A DNA stretch of 64,000 bases from Streptomyces sp. L2 (GCF_004124325.1 NZ_QBDT01000001.1:6324001-6388000); one strand, 5' to 3'. Counted from the stretch's first letter, positions 9,400-18,406 are shown. Translations and numbers: made by a program. Notes: generated by a model from the letters alone, not told the origin.

Positions 9400-9846
9400 G
9401 TGCAGAACTCCGACGCCATGGTCCTGTCCGCCGCCCTGCTCGCCGCGGCCGGCGACCTCACCCAGCGCATCCACGACGGAGTGGTGGCGCGCGGCTTCAC
9501 GGATCTGCGGCCGGCCCACGGCTTCGCCTTCGCGCGGCTCGCCCCCGACGGGGCCACGGCCACCGAACTCGCCGCGCACCTCGGGGTCACCAAGCAGGCC
9601 GCCGGCCAGCTGGTCGACGAGATCGTCCGCAAGGGGTACGCCGAGCGCAGGCCGCATCCCGGGGACGCGCGCGCCCGGCTGGTCGTGCTGACCGAGCGGG
9701 GGTGGAGCTGCACCCGTGCCGCCGAGGAGGCCGCCGCCGAAGTGGTGTCCGGGTGGGCCGAGCTGCTCGGCGAGGCGGAGGTGCGGGCGCTGCGGGACCG
9801 CCTGGCGCGGCTGGCGCCCCACGGGCCGATCAGGCCGGCCTGGTGA
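9400..9846 (+). CDS. MarR-family transcriptional regulator
   Basis: Winged-helix regulator of 148 aa. The HTH is ATATELAAHLGVTKQAAGQLVDEIVRKGYAERRPHPGDARARLVVLT, with the typical MarR wing DARARLV. The start is the GTG at 9400 (VQNSDAMVL). It is transcribed divergently from a cupin gene, with a pair of 17-bp dyads in the 90-nt gap, so autoregulation and control of the cupin gene are likely. The ligand is unknown. Confidence 0.88.
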   Translation: MQNSDAMVLSAALLAAAGDLTQRIHDGVVARGFTDLRPAHGFAFARLAPDGATATELAAHLGVTKQAAGQLVDEIVRKGYAERRPHPGDARARLVVLTERGWSCTRAAEEAAAEVVSGWAELLGEAEVRALRDRLARLAPHGPIRPAW

Positions 9847-9913
9847 GAAGGCCCGGCGAACGGGCGAACGGGCGCATCACGAACCGGCGCCCCTGGTTAT
9901 CACTGGAAGTTTT

Positions 9914-9956
9914 TACTGACGCGTAACTTCACTCCTCTGCTACTCGCCCGTAACTT
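9914..9956 (+). repeat. Direct repeat in the lipase promoter region
   Basis: TACTGACGCGTAACTT (9914-9929) and TACTCGCCCGTAACTT (9941-9956) match at 13 of 16 positions with a 27-bp period. They lie 80-125 nt upstream of the lipase start and look like tandem activator or repressor sites. Confidence 0.5.
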
Positions 9957-10038
9957 GACAAGTGAACAGCATCCCGTGATCCGGATCACAGGGCCAGGTC
10001 ATCGCAACCCCACCCTTGACCCGCAAGGAGATCGCCAG

Positions 10039-10902
10039 ATGCTGCCCTGGAAACGAGCGCTGAGACCGTTCGCCGCGCTCCTCCTCACCGCCGCGGTCGC
10101 CACCGTCCCCGCCGCCACCGCGCACGCCGCAGACACCGCCCCCAGTACCGGCTGGAACGACTACTCCTGCAAGCCCTCCGCCGACCACCCCCGCCCGGTC
10201 GTCCTGGTCCACGGGACCCTGGGCAACTCCATTGACAACTGGCTGTCCCTCGCGCCGTACCTGGAGCACCGCGGGTACTGCGTCTTCTCCCTGGACTACG
10301 GCCAGTTGCCCGGCGTCCCCGTCTTCTACGGCCTGGGCCCCATCGACAAGTCGGCCGGACAGCTGGCCACGTTCGTCGACCGGGTCCGCACCGCCACCGG
10401 CGCCGCCAAGGTCGACCTGGTCGGCCACTCCCAGGGCGGCATGATGCCCCGCTACTACCTGAAGTTCCTCGGCGGTGCCGCCAAGGTGAACGCCCTCGTC
10501 GGACTCGCCCCCGACAACCACGGCACCGACCTGGACGGCCTCACCAACCTGCTGCCGTACTTCCCCGGCGCCGAGGACCTGATCAAGGCCACCACCCCCG
10601 GCCTCGCCGACCAGATCACCGGCTCGGACTTCCTCACCAGGCTCAACGCGGGCGGCGACACCGTCCCCGGAGTGCGCTACACGGTCATCGCCACCAAGTA
10701 CGACGAGGTGGCGACGCCCTGGAAGAGCCAGTACCTGAGCGGTTCGGACGTCCACAACGTCCTGCTCCAGGACCTGTGCCCGCTCGACCTGTCCGAGCAC
10801 GTGGCGATCGGCCTGTTCGACCGGATCGCGTTCCACGAGGTGGCCAACGCGCTCGACCCGGCCCACGCCTCCGCCACCACCTGCGCGTCGGCCTTCAGCT
10901 GA
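10039..10902 (+). CDS. Secreted alpha/beta-hydrolase lipase
   Basis: Secreted triacylglycerol lipase/esterase of 287 aa (lipase class 2-like). The ATG at 10039 follows AAGGAG by 8 nt. Signal peptide: WKRALRPFAALLLTAAVATVPAATAHA. PVVLVHGTLGN is the oxyanion-hole region, and VGHSQGGM holds the nucleophile at about Ser131. The acid and His are likely in the TKYDEVATPW and LSEHVAIGLFD segments. Four or more cysteines suggest disulphides, fitting export. It stands alone: a strong hairpin separates it from the convergent LPMO gene. Two direct repeats upstream may bind a regulator. No LipR-type activator gene is adjacent. Confidence 0.9.
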   Translation: MLPWKRALRPFAALLLTAAVATVPAATAHAADTAPSTGWNDYSCKPSADHPRPVVLVHGTLGNSIDNWLSLAPYLEHRGYCVFSLDYGQLPGVPVFYGLGPIDKSAGQLATFVDRVRTATGAAKVDLVGHSQGGMMPRYYLKFLGGAAKVNALVGLAPDNHGTDLDGLTNLLPYFPGAEDLIKATTPGLADQITGSDFLTRLNAGGDTVPGVRYTVIATKYDEVATPWKSQYLSGSDVHNVLLQDLCPLDLSEHVAIGLFDRIAFHEVANALDPAHASATTCASAFS

Positions 10903-10915
10903 CCGTCGTGTGCCG

Positions 10916-10954
10916 CCGGGGCCCGTCCGGCCTGAGCCGCCGGACAGGCCCCGG
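10916..10954. terminator. Bidirectional hairpin terminator
   Basis: Stem of 16 pairs with one mismatch (10916-10931 with 10939-10954) and a 7-nt loop, sited between the convergent lipase and LPMO genes. Confidence 0.8.
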
Positions 10955-10992
10955 ATTCCCCCCGCCTCCGGATTCCCCCCGCCGAGGACCGG

Positions 10993-11979
10993 CTACGGCC
11001 GGCGTCCGCCCGTCGCACGGCGCCGCACGGACAGGAACAGTGCGGCCGAACCGAGCGCCAGGGCCGCCGCGCCGCCGATCGCGAGGTACGAGGTGCCGCG
11101 CGCGGCGCCGGTCTCGGCGAGGTCACCGGAACTCCCGGCGGCCCGCGGCCGGTTGCCCGGCGCCGCGGCGGTGGCGGCCGTGGCTTCGGGAGCGGCGGCC
11201 GTGCCGCTCGCGGCGCCGTGCGCGTGCCCGTGGTGCTGGATCGTCGACTTCCCGGCCCCCGCCTCGACCTGTGCGTCGGAGGGCGCGGAGGCGGTGGGCG
11301 CGGGGGCGGTGCCGCCGGCCCCACCGGCGTTGCCGTTGCCGCTGCCGCCGAAGTCGACGTCGGAGCACGAGTAGAACGCCTCCGGGCTGTCCGAGCGCTG
11401 CCAGACGGCGTACAGCAGTTGCTTGCCGGTCCGCTCCGGGAGCGTGCCGGAGAACGTGTAGAAGCCGCCGGAGGCGACCGGGTCCGTGGCCCTGGCCACC
11501 GGGTGGGCGAGGTCCAGCGCGGACCAGGCCAGCGGCTTCGCCGGGTCGTAGCCGGGCTTGGTCGCGTAGACCGTGAAGGTGCCCTTGTGCGGCGCGGTCA
11601 CCCGGTACCTGAAGGTGTACGAGCCGCTGTGCACGCGCGTCGCCGGCCAGTCGGCGCGGGCCAGGTCGAGCCCCTTGAACTCCTCGTTGCCGGCGCTGCA
11701 CAGCTTGCCGTCCGGGATGAGCCGCTGGTGCCGTCCGGCCGCGTCGCCGATCCGGATGCCGTTCCAGTCGTACAGCGCCTGCGTGCCACCGGCCGCCACG
11801 GCCGCCTCGCAGGCCGCGGACCTCGGGTGTTCGGGGCCCTCCGCGTAGCACTGCGAGACCCGGCTGACCGGGTCGCCCATCGAACCGTGCGCCGCCGCGG
11901 GCGCGGCGGCCAGGACGGTCAGGGCGAGCGGCGCGACTCCGGCGACCGCGACGGCTGCGGCCTTGCGGCGTGCGGGCAT
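10993..11979 (-). CDS. AA10 lytic polysaccharide monooxygenase, sortase-anchored
   Basis: Copper-dependent oxidase of 328 aa predicted to cleave chitin or cellulose. The signal peptide ends PAAA/HGSMGDP, so mature His1 (residue 31) forms the copper brace; the second His is probably His131 in TAPHKGTF. The AA10 domain ends near FYSCSDVDFG (about 206). It is followed by an Ala/Gly/Pro linker containing HHGHAHG, then LAETG, a hydrophobic helix and RRR, an LAxTG cell-wall sorting signal of the class E sortase type. No carbohydrate-binding module is visible. The linker is unusually His-rich. Wall attachment is inferred. Confidence 0.9.
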   Translation of the reverse strand: MPARRKAAAVAVAGVAPLALTVLAAAPAAAHGSMGDPVSRVSQCYAEGPEHPRSAACEAAVAAGGTQALYDWNGIRIGDAAGRHQRLIPDGKLCSAGNEEFKGLDLARADWPATRVHSGSYTFRYRVTAPHKGTFTVYATKPGYDPAKPLAWSALDLAHPVARATDPVASGGFYTFSGTLPERTGKQLLYAVWQRSDSPEAFYSCSDVDFGGSGNGNAGGAGGTAPAPTASAPSDAQVEAGAGKSTIQHHGHAHGAASGTAAAPEATAATAAAPGNRPRAAGSSGDLAETGAARGTSYLAIGGAAALALGSAALFLSVRRRATGGRRP

Positions 11980-12189
11980 GACGAACTCCTCGGAACGGTC
12001 TCTGAGCGGGCTGGATCCCGTGGGGGGCTTCAGAAACTAGTCCCGGGAATCCGTGAAATCGCCTGCTCGGCCCTGCCGATGGAGATTCTTATGGCGGCGT
12101 TAAGGGAGTGCTGAGGCTGGCCTCAAGTTCGCCGTGCCCTCGTGCGTCCTCGTGCGTCCTCGTGTGCCCTCACGTGCCGGCCGCGCGGG

Positions 12190-12327
12190 TCAGCCGTCCG
12201 GCCACCAGGTGCGCGCGATGTCCTTGCGCACCTCCGGGCGGGCGGCGGGGCGTTGCTCGTCCGCCTCCTCGCGGATCCGGCGGCTGTCCGTCCTCTTCAG
12301 GGGCTTCTGCACGGTCACACGGCGCAT
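12190..12327 (-). CDS. Small basic protein, 45 aa
   Basis: Very short gene supported by AAGGAGG 6 nt upstream of the ATG (12327) and strong GC3 bias. The product begins MRRVTVQKPLKRTDSRR and ends ARTWWPDG. It is highly charged, with no membrane segment. I recall similar small conserved Streptomyces proteins but no function. It diverges from the methyltransferase gene at 12439. Confidence 0.65.
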   Translation of the reverse strand: MRRVTVQKPLKRTDSRRIREEADEQRPAARPEVRKDIARTWWPDG

Positions 12328-12438
12328 GGCTGCCTCCTTCGTGCCTACCGGGTTCCGCATCTGGCACGGAGGTAGACCCTTTCGGCGAGAGTTCCTCATC
12401 GGAGCCGGTCTGTCAGTGGCGGGTGTCACTCTGGGGAC

Positions 12439-13059
12439 ATGACGAACGACAGTGATCGCATGGTTGCGCACCGTACCGAAGTCGACTGGGACGCGGCGGC
12501 GGACACCTTCGACGACGAGCCGGACCACGGGCTGCGCGACCCCGGCGTGCGCGCCGCCTGGGCGGCCAGACTCCGCACCTGGCTCCCCGACCGCCCCGCC
12601 GACGTCCTCGACCTCGGCTGCGGCACCGGCAGCCTGTCGCTCCTCGCGTCCGAACAAGGGCACCGGGTGACCGGCGTCGACCGTTCCCCCGCCATGGTCG
12701 ACCGCGCCCGCGCCAAGCTCGCCGGACGGGACGCCGTGGTCCTGCCCGGTGACGCGGAGGCCCCGCCGGTGGGGGAGCAGCGCTTCGACGTCGTCCTCGT
12801 ACGGCACCTGCTGCGGGCGCTGCCCGACCCCACCCGCGTCCTGCGCCACTGGCGGGACCTGCTGCGGCCCGGCGGCAGGCTGGTGCTGGTCGAGGGTGTG
12901 TGGGGCACCCTCGGCCCGGCCGGCATACCCGCCGACCTGCTCACCGGCCTGCTGGCACCCCTGGCCCGGCAGGTGCGCCTGGATCCGCTGTCCGGGGACG
13001 AGGCGCTGTGGGGCAAGACCGTGCACGACGAGCGGTACGCGGTGGTGGCCGTGGTCTGA
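12439..13059 (+). CDS. SAM-dependent class I methyltransferase
   Basis: Rossmann-fold methyltransferase of 206 aa. Motif I is VLDLGCGTGSLSLLA (about 55-70), the SAM-binding acidic residue is in VTGVDRSPAMVDRA, and the later motifs FDVVLVRHLL and LRPGGRLVLVE are in order. The substrate is unknown; the family (methyltransf_11/UbiE-like) is broad. The gene is monocistronic and converges on the DUF402 gene. Confidence 0.88.
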   Translation: MTNDSDRMVAHRTEVDWDAAADTFDDEPDHGLRDPGVRAAWAARLRTWLPDRPADVLDLGCGTGSLSLLASEQGHRVTGVDRSPAMVDRARAKLAGRDAVVLPGDAEAPPVGEQRFDVVLVRHLLRALPDPTRVLRHWRDLLRPGGRLVLVEGVWGTLGPAGIPADLLTGLLAPLARQVRLDPLSGDEALWGKTVHDERYAVVAVV

Positions 13060-13106
13060 GACCGCCGGCGGGCCGCTGTGCGGCCCGGGGCGGGCCGGTC
13101 GCCCGT

Positions 13107-13607
13107 TCAGGGCAGCAGCTCCTCGAAGCCGCCCTCGCGGGCCCGCCGCTCCAGCTCGTCCAGCGCGGCCACGGCCGCCGAGGCCGCCGCCGGGTCGGAC
13201 TCCGTCAGCCCGCTCGCGGCGAACTCGTCCTCGTCCAGCCGTCGTACGTCCGTGCCGTCGGCCGACCGCCACAGGTCCAGGTCGAGGTCCTCCACGACCA
13301 GTTCCGCACCCGAGAGCACCGCGGGGCGGGTGACGTCGCAGTACCAGCCCTTCACCGTGCCGTCCGCCGCGCGGACCTCCTTCACGGAGTACCACCGGTC
13401 CCGCCAGTAGTGCTCGGTGAACACGTCGCCCGGCTCGAAGCGGACGAAGCCGAAGTCGCGCACGCCCTCACCCGCCCAGGGGGCGCGCACGGACAGCCTG
13501 GTGCCGTCGTCGCCCAGCAGCTCCGCCGGGTAACGGATCTTCGTACGGCCGCCCTTGACCAGCACGACCTCCAGGGTGGCCGGTGGCTCAGCCGAGTTCG
13601 CGGGCAT
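13107..13607 (-). CDS. DUF402 domain protein
   Basis: Protein of 166 aa with the DUF402 (FomD-like) pattern: PAELLGDDGTRLSVRAPW, FEPGDVFTEHYWRDRWYSVKEV, KGWYCDVTRPA and DLDLDLWRSADG..RRLDEDEF. Some family members are nucleotide or phosphonate hydrolases; the activity here is not predictable. Its start overlaps the end of the upstream acetyltransferase gene by 20 nt, so they form an operon. Confidence 0.82.
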   Translation of the reverse strand: MPANSAEPPATLEVVLVKGGRTKIRYPAELLGDDGTRLSVRAPWAGEGVRDFGFVRFEPGDVFTEHYWRDRWYSVKEVRAADGTVKGWYCDVTRPAVLSGAELVVEDLDLDLWRSADGTDVRRLDEDEFAASGLTESDPAAASAAVAALDELERRAREGGFEELLP

Positions 13608-14517
13608 AGCGCACCTCCGTCGCGCAGATCTCGTACCCGAGCCACCTGTTGACGGCGATCATCGGATCGTTGCCGGTGTCGTTGCCCGTGAAGGCCTCGG
13701 TGACGCCGGCGGCACGGGCCCGGTACAGGGAGTGGACCTTGGCCAGCTTGGCCAGACCGCGGCCGCGGTGCGCGCGGGCGGTGCCGGTCATCGCGGACGA
13801 GTAGCGGCCGTCGCCGTCGGTGTAGGCCACGCTGAAGGCGACCGGACGGCCGTCGACGACCGCCGCCATGGTCAGCTCGCGGTCCAGCAGCGGATGCCTC
13901 CAGGTCTGCTCGACCCAGGTGTCGTAGTCGGTGAACTCGAAGTCCACGTCACCCGGTTCGTCCGCCACCGTCTCGGCGTCCAGCTCGAACAGGGGGCGCG
14001 GGTCGTCCGCGAAGTCCGCCGCGCTGCGCAGTTCGACGCCCGGCGGGACCTCCGGGAGCGGCGGGAGCGTGGCCTTCGCCAGGTCCAGGCGCAGGAAGTG
14101 GGCGGAACGGCGGCGCTCGTAGCCGCGCCGCTCGGCGAACGCGCGGTTGGCCGGCTCGTCGAGCACCCAGCTGAACAGCCTGGTCGCGCCCTGGTCGCCC
14201 AGGTACTCCTCGGCGACCCGGGCCAGCAGGCGGCCCGCGCCGCGCCCGGTGCGGTCGGGCCGGACGTACACGCTCACCAGGCCCTGGCCGGGCTCGGGGC
14301 TGTCGTACGCCAGAAGGACCTGGGCGGTGCCGATCACCTCGCCGTCCTCCTCCGCCACGAGGGGGCGGTACCGGGCGTCGGGATGCGTGTGGACGGCGTT
14401 GTGGCGGACCGAGTCCGCGGTGAACAGGATGTACGGCAGGGCGAGTCGGCGGACGCGGGCGAAGCCCTCGGTGTCCGCGGGGACGTCCGGGCGCAGGTCG
14501 CGCACGATCACGGTCAT
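13588..14517 (-). CDS. Tandem GNAT-family acetyltransferase
   Basis: Protein of 309 aa with two GNAT-like domains. The N-terminal domain has the acetyl-CoA loop VSVYVRPDRTGRGAGRLL (about 83-100). The C-terminal domain has a second loop, TARAHRGRGLAKLAKVHSL, and ends in the typical NDPMIAVNRWLGYE helix. The ATG at 14517 is preferred because the N-terminus MTVIVRDLRP matches family starts. The acceptor substrate is unknown. First gene of a two-gene operon with DUF402; it diverges from a GntR gene. Confidence 0.87.
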   Translation of the reverse strand: MTVIVRDLRPDVPADTEGFARVRRLALPYILFTADSVRHNAVHTHPDARYRPLVAEEDGEVIGTAQVLLAYDSPEPGQGLVSVYVRPDRTGRGAGRLLARVAEEYLGDQGATRLFSWVLDEPANRAFAERRGYERRRSAHFLRLDLAKATLPPLPEVPPGVELRSAADFADDPRPLFELDAETVADEPGDVDFEFTDYDTWVEQTWRHPLLDRELTMAAVVDGRPVAFSVAYTDGDGRYSSAMTGTARAHRGRGLAKLAKVHSLYRARAAGVTEAFTGNDTGNDPMIAVNRWLGYEICATEVRYARELG

Positions 14518-14587
14518 GGTCCGGCACCGTACGTCGCGAACTGCCGGGGTGCCTCTCATTTTCCGCTGGGTGCGGGACAATCGGCGG

Positions 14588-14956
14588 GTGAGCCTGAAGA
14601 TCCACATCGATGACAGCGCGCCGCCGTACGAGCAGGTACGGGCGCAGATCTCCGAGCAGGCGCGGGCCGGTGCACTGCCGGTGGGCTACCGGCTGCCGAC
14701 CGTGCGCGGGCTGGCCGAGTCGCTGGGGCTCGCGGTGAACACGGTCGCCAAGGCCTACCGGGCGCTGGAGGGCGACGGGGTGATCGAGACGCGGGGCCGC
14801 AACGGAACGTATGTGGCCGCCGCCGGCTCGGCCGCGGAGCGCGAGGCGTCGCTGGCCGCACAGGCGTACGTGGAGCGGGTACGGCGGCTGGGGCTGGGGG
14901 AGGCGGCCGCACTGGCCGCCGTACGGGACGCCCTGCGGGCGGCTTATGGGCGATAG
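14588..14956 (+). CDS. GntR-family regulator, YtrA type
   Basis: Short regulator of 122 aa. The GntR winged helix occupies residues 1-75 (PPYEQVRAQISEQARAGALPVGYRLPTVRGLAESLGLAVNTVAKAYRALEGDGVIETRGRNGTYV), followed by a short helical tail of the YtrA subfamily. GTG start at 14588. YtrA-type regulators often control ABC transporters, but none is adjacent, so the target is unknown. It diverges from the GNAT-DUF402 operon across 70 nt. Confidence 0.87.
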   Translation: MSLKIHIDDSAPPYEQVRAQISEQARAGALPVGYRLPTVRGLAESLGLAVNTVAKAYRALEGDGVIETRGRNGTYVAAAGSAAEREASLAAQAYVERVRRLGLGEAAALAAVRDALRAAYGR

Positions 14957-14986
14957 AGAAGTCGAGCGGGGTGTTCGTTGCCGGCT

Positions 14987-15757
14987 TCAGCCGCGCCTGG
15001 CCGGTTCCGGGGTTCTGGTCGGGGCCAGGCCCGCCTTTGCTGCCGCTCGGGCGAAGGTCACCGCGTCCTGGACCGCCGCGCCGCCCGGGTCGTTGTTGAA
15101 GTAGGCGTGGACGGGCTCTTCGTCCGGCCAGGTCGTGGCGATGCGGTCGACCCAGGTTTCCAGGGAGCGGCGGCCGTAGCGGGGCCAGGGCTGGGCGCGG
15201 CCCTGGTGGAAGCGGACGTAGCCCCAGGAGGCCGTGCGCCACAGAGGGGTGACGGGGCGGGCCTGGACGTCCGCCCAGCACAGGGCCGCTCCCCGGGAGG
15301 AGAGGACGTCGCGGACCTCGGGTGTCCACCAGGAGTCGTGGCGGGGCTCGACCGCGACCCGGGTGTCCGGCGGGAAGCAGGCCAGGCACGCGTCCAGCAG
15401 GGCCGGGTCGGCGCGCAGGGTCGGCGGGAGCTGGAGGAGGACCGGGCCGAGCCGGTCATCGAGGCCGGCGGCGTGCGTCATCAGACGGTGGACCGGCTCC
15501 TCCGGCTCCTTCAGGCGCTTGATGTGGGTCAGGTACCGGCTGGCCTTGACCGCGACCGTGAAGTCCGGCGGGACGCGCTGCCGCCAGGCGGCGAAGGTGT
15601 CGTACGACGGCAGCCGGTAGAACGCGTTGTTGATCTCCACCGTGGCGAACAGCCGCGTGTACTCCTCCAGCCAGAGCCGCGTCGGGACCCCGGCCGGATA
15701 CACCAGGTCCCGCCAGTCCTTGTACTGCCACCCCGAGGTGCCGACGAACAGGGTCAT
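14987..15757 (-). CDS. DUF72 (YecE-like) protein
   Basis: Protein of 256 aa with the TIM-barrel-like DUF72 signature: MTLFVGTSGWQYKDWRDLVYP, VEINNAFYRLP, FTVAVKASRYLTH, PVLLQLPPTLRAD, RVAVEPRHDSWW, YVRFHQG and the C-terminal AYFNNDPGGAAVQDA. Length and motifs are complete. The family function is unknown; a link to nucleic-acid or metal chemistry has been suggested but not shown. It is 15 nt downstream of the AAA ATPase gene on the same strand, so co-transcription is likely. Confidence 0.88.
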   Translation of the reverse strand: MTLFVGTSGWQYKDWRDLVYPAGVPTRLWLEEYTRLFATVEINNAFYRLPSYDTFAAWRQRVPPDFTVAVKASRYLTHIKRLKEPEEPVHRLMTHAAGLDDRLGPVLLQLPPTLRADPALLDACLACFPPDTRVAVEPRHDSWWTPEVRDVLSSRGAALCWADVQARPVTPLWRTASWGYVRFHQGRAQPWPRYGRRSLETWVDRIATTWPDEEPVHAYFNNDPGGAAVQDAVTFARAAAKAGLAPTRTPEPARRG

Positions 15758-15772
15758 ACCAGCATCAAAGCA

Positions 15773-16867
15773 CTACAGGTACAGTCCCGCGTCCGCCCCG
15801 TCCCGCGCGCCCGGCACGGAGGTCGGCGCGGTGCCCCGCCGCAGCGCGTACAGCTCGGCGAGCGTCGCGCCCTCCCGGCCGACGCCCTTCTCGGTGCCCA
15901 GCCAGTCCACCGCCTCCGGGCGGGTCAGCGGGCCCACCTCGATGCGGGCCAGACAGCGGCCGGGCCGGACCACCGCCGGGTGCAGCCGCTCCAGGTCCTC
16001 GTTGGTGGTGACCCCCACCAGCACGTTCCGGCCCTGGCCGAGCAGGCCGTCGGTGAGGTTGAGCAGCCGGGACAGGGCCTGCCCGGCGGTGTGCCGGGCC
16101 TCGCCGCGGATCAGTTCGTCGCAGTCCTCCAGCAGGAGCAGCCGCCAGCGGCCCTTGCCGCCCGCGTCGTCCTCGCCGATCGCGATGTCCATCAGATAGC
16201 CGACGTCGGAGAAGAGGCGTTCGGGGTCGAGGACGCAGTCCACCTGGCACCAGTCCCGCCAGGACCGGGCCAGCGTGCGCAGCGCGGACGTCTTGCCGGT
16301 GCCGGGCGGCCCGTGCAGGAGGAGCAGCCGGCCCGCGATGTCCTCGGGGGTCGTCCTCATCAGCGTGTCCATCGCCTCGGCCACCGGCGCCGTGTAGTTG
16401 GGCCGCACCTCGTCCCAGGTGCCGGCCGAGATCTGCCGGGTAGTGCGGTGCGGGCCGCGGCGCGGGGAGACGTACCAGAATCCCATCGTCACGTTCTCCG
16501 GCTGCGGTTCCGGATCGTCGGCCGCGCCGTCCGTGGCCCGGTCCAGGACCGACTTCGCCAGTTCGGCGCTGGTCGCGGTCACCGTGACGTCCGCGCCCCG
16601 GTTCCAGCGGGAGATCAGCAGGGTCCAGCCCTCGCCCTCGGCGAGAGTCGCGCTGCGGTCGTCGTCGCGGGCGATCCGCAGCACCCGGGCGCCCTCGGGC
16701 AGCAGGGTCGCGCCCGAGCGCACGCGGTCGATGTTCACGGCGTGCGAGTACGGCTGCTCGCCCGTCGCGAAGCGGCCGAGGAACAGCGCGTCGACGACGT
16801 CGGACGGCGAGTCGGAGTCGTCGACGTGGAGCCGGATCGGCAGGGCGTCGTGTGGGTTGGCGGACAT
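15773..16867 (-). CDS. AAA ATPase with DUF5925 domain
   Basis: ATPase of 364 aa. The N-terminal half (about 1-150) fits the actinobacterial DUF5925 module. The C-terminal half is a classical AAA domain with Walker A GPPGTGKTSALR, Walker B RLLLLEDCDE, a sensor-like VGVTTNEDLERLHPAVVRPGRC and an arginine-rich end. Start MSANPHDALP at 16867 is chosen because upstream codons read into the divergent promoter. Substrate unknown; the fold suggests a remodelling or chaperone role. It diverges from the GH39-like gene. Confidence 0.82.
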   Translation of the reverse strand: MSANPHDALPIRLHVDDSDSPSDVVDALFLGRFATGEQPYSHAVNIDRVRSGATLLPEGARVLRIARDDDRSATLAEGEGWTLLISRWNRGADVTVTATSAELAKSVLDRATDGAADDPEPQPENVTMGFWYVSPRRGPHRTTRQISAGTWDEVRPNYTAPVAEAMDTLMRTTPEDIAGRLLLLHGPPGTGKTSALRTLARSWRDWCQVDCVLDPERLFSDVGYLMDIAIGEDDAGGKGRWRLLLLEDCDELIRGEARHTAGQALSRLLNLTDGLLGQGRNVLVGVTTNEDLERLHPAVVRPGRCLARIEVGPLTRPEAVDWLGTEKGVGREGATLAELYALRRGTAPTSVPGARDGADAGLYL

Positions 16868-16987
16868 GCCGCCATGATCCGGTACCGATGCCGTCCGCGC
16901 ACGGCATTTCCGCCGCTTGTCCCGGTCTTCTCCCGGTCTCCCCGACACCTGCCCGCCAACGGGACTCCGCCGTTACTGTTGTCCTCG

Positions 16988-18406
16988 ATGCGACGTCATG
17001 GGTGGTATACGGGGACTCGGCGGTGGCGGCTCACCGCCCTGCTCGGAGTGGGCGTGGCCGTCCTGGCCCTGGTCGTGACCCTGATCCACACGCTGCCCGG
17101 CGGCGGCAGCACCGCCGGGACCTCGCGCGCCGGCGACAAGGTGCACGGCATGCCCGCCGTCCCGGACGGCCCCCCGAAACCGTCCGTGGGCTGGGGTTTC
17201 ACCCACACCCAGTACAGCGCGGACGAGGGCAGCGCCACCGCTACCGACCGCGTCCGGCGACTGCTCGCGCAGGACGGCGGGCTGCCGCAGGACCAGGCCC
17301 TGATGGGCTGGGGCGCCGACAACCCCGAGCCGGTCAAGGGGCATTACGACTTCGGCGCGATGGACCGCCGTATCGACTTCATCCGCGCCTCCGGCGGCAC
17401 CCCCGTCGTCACGCTGTGCTGCTCCCCGGACTGGATGAAGGGCGGCAGGGCCGGCGTCGACAACACGAACTGGAGCCAGGCCGCGCTGGAGACCGCGCCC
17501 ACCCCGGAGCACTACCAGGACTTCGCCGACCTCGCCGCGACCGTCGCCCGCCGCTACCCCGACGTACGACACTTCCTCGTCTGGAACGAGTTCAAGGGCT
17601 TCTGGAACGACGCGAAGCACCGCTGGGACTACGAGGGCTACACGAAGATGTACAACCTCGTCTACCGGGCGCTGAAGAAGGTCGACAAGGACATCATGGT
17701 CGGCGGCCCGTACCTGGTGATGGACAGCCTCGACCCCCGCGACCCGAACGCCTCCGGCGCGCTGAAGGGCCCCTGGGGCGCCATGGACCAGCGGGTCCTC
17801 GACGCCTTCGACTACTGGAACACCCACAAGGCGGGCGCCGACTTCGTCGTCGTCGACGGCTCCAGCTACACCAACGACGACGAGCTGCTGCCGAACGAGT
17901 TCGGCGCCACCGACAAACTCACCGCCGTCAGTGCCTGGGTGCGCCGCCAGACCCGCGACCTGCCCCTGTGGTGGGCCGAGTACTACGTGGAGCCCGGCGA
18001 CGCCAACGACGACCGCAAGGGCTGGTCCGAGCAGCACCGCCTCGCCGTCCACGCCGCCGGCCTCATCGCCATGGCCAAGGGCGGCGCGGACTCCGGCTTC
18101 TACTGGAACCCGGAGGAGAAGTCCGGCACCGACTGCCCCGGCTGCCTGTGGACACCGACCGACACCGCGACCGGCGGCCGCGAACTGCCCATGTACAGTC
18201 TCCTCTCCCGCTTCGACCACGCCTTCCCACCCGGCAGCCACTACGAGCAGGTCCCCGTCGCCCCGGACGACGTACCCAACGTCCGCGTCCTGGCCACCAC
18301 CAAGACCGCCCTCGTCGTCAACACCCTCAACCGCACGATCAGCGCCAAGATCGACGGCAAACGATTCGACCTACGGCCCTACGAGATGAAGTGGCTCACC
18401 CGCTGA
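16988..18406 (+). CDS. Membrane-anchored GH39-like glycoside hydrolase
   Basis: Predicted glycosidase of 472 aa with an N-terminal anchor helix (about 14-36) and a TIM-barrel domain outside the cell. LVWNEFKGFW places the acid/base at about Glu201, and LPLWWAEYYVEPGD the nucleophile near Glu331, in the clan A arrangement of GH39 xylosidases and PslG. CPGC near 372 may be a disulphide. It converges on an exopolysaccharide-type cluster. By analogy with PslG, which trims Psl in Pseudomonas, it may process or release the polymer made there; this is inference. No clear Shine-Dalgarno precedes the ATG. Confidence 0.8.
   Translation: MRRHGWYTGTRRWRLTALLGVGVAVLALVVTLIHTLPGGGSTAGTSRAGDKVHGMPAVPDGPPKPSVGWGFTHTQYSADEGSATATDRVRRLLAQDGGLPQDQALMGWGADNPEPVKGHYDFGAMDRRIDFIRASGGTPVVTLCCSPDWMKGGRAGVDNTNWSQAALETAPTPEHYQDFADLAATVARRYPDVRHFLVWNEFKGFWNDAKHRWDYEGYTKMYNLVYRALKKVDKDIMVGGPYLVMDSLDPRDPNASGALKGPWGAMDQRVLDAFDYWNTHKAGADFVVVDGSSYTNDDELLPNEFGATDKLTAVSAWVRRQTRDLPLWWAEYYVEPGDANDDRKGWSEQHRLAVHAAGLIAMAKGGADSGFYWNPEEKSGTDCPGCLWTPTDTATGGRELPMYSLLSRFDHAFPPGSHYEQVPVAPDDVPNVRVLATTKTALVVNTLNRTISAKIDGKRFDLRPYEMKWLTR

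Noticed and set aside
14978..16987. Long in-frame upstream extension of the GH39-like gene
   Set aside because: It would run antisense through the DUF72 and AAA genes; the anchor helix and TIM barrel begin only after 16988.
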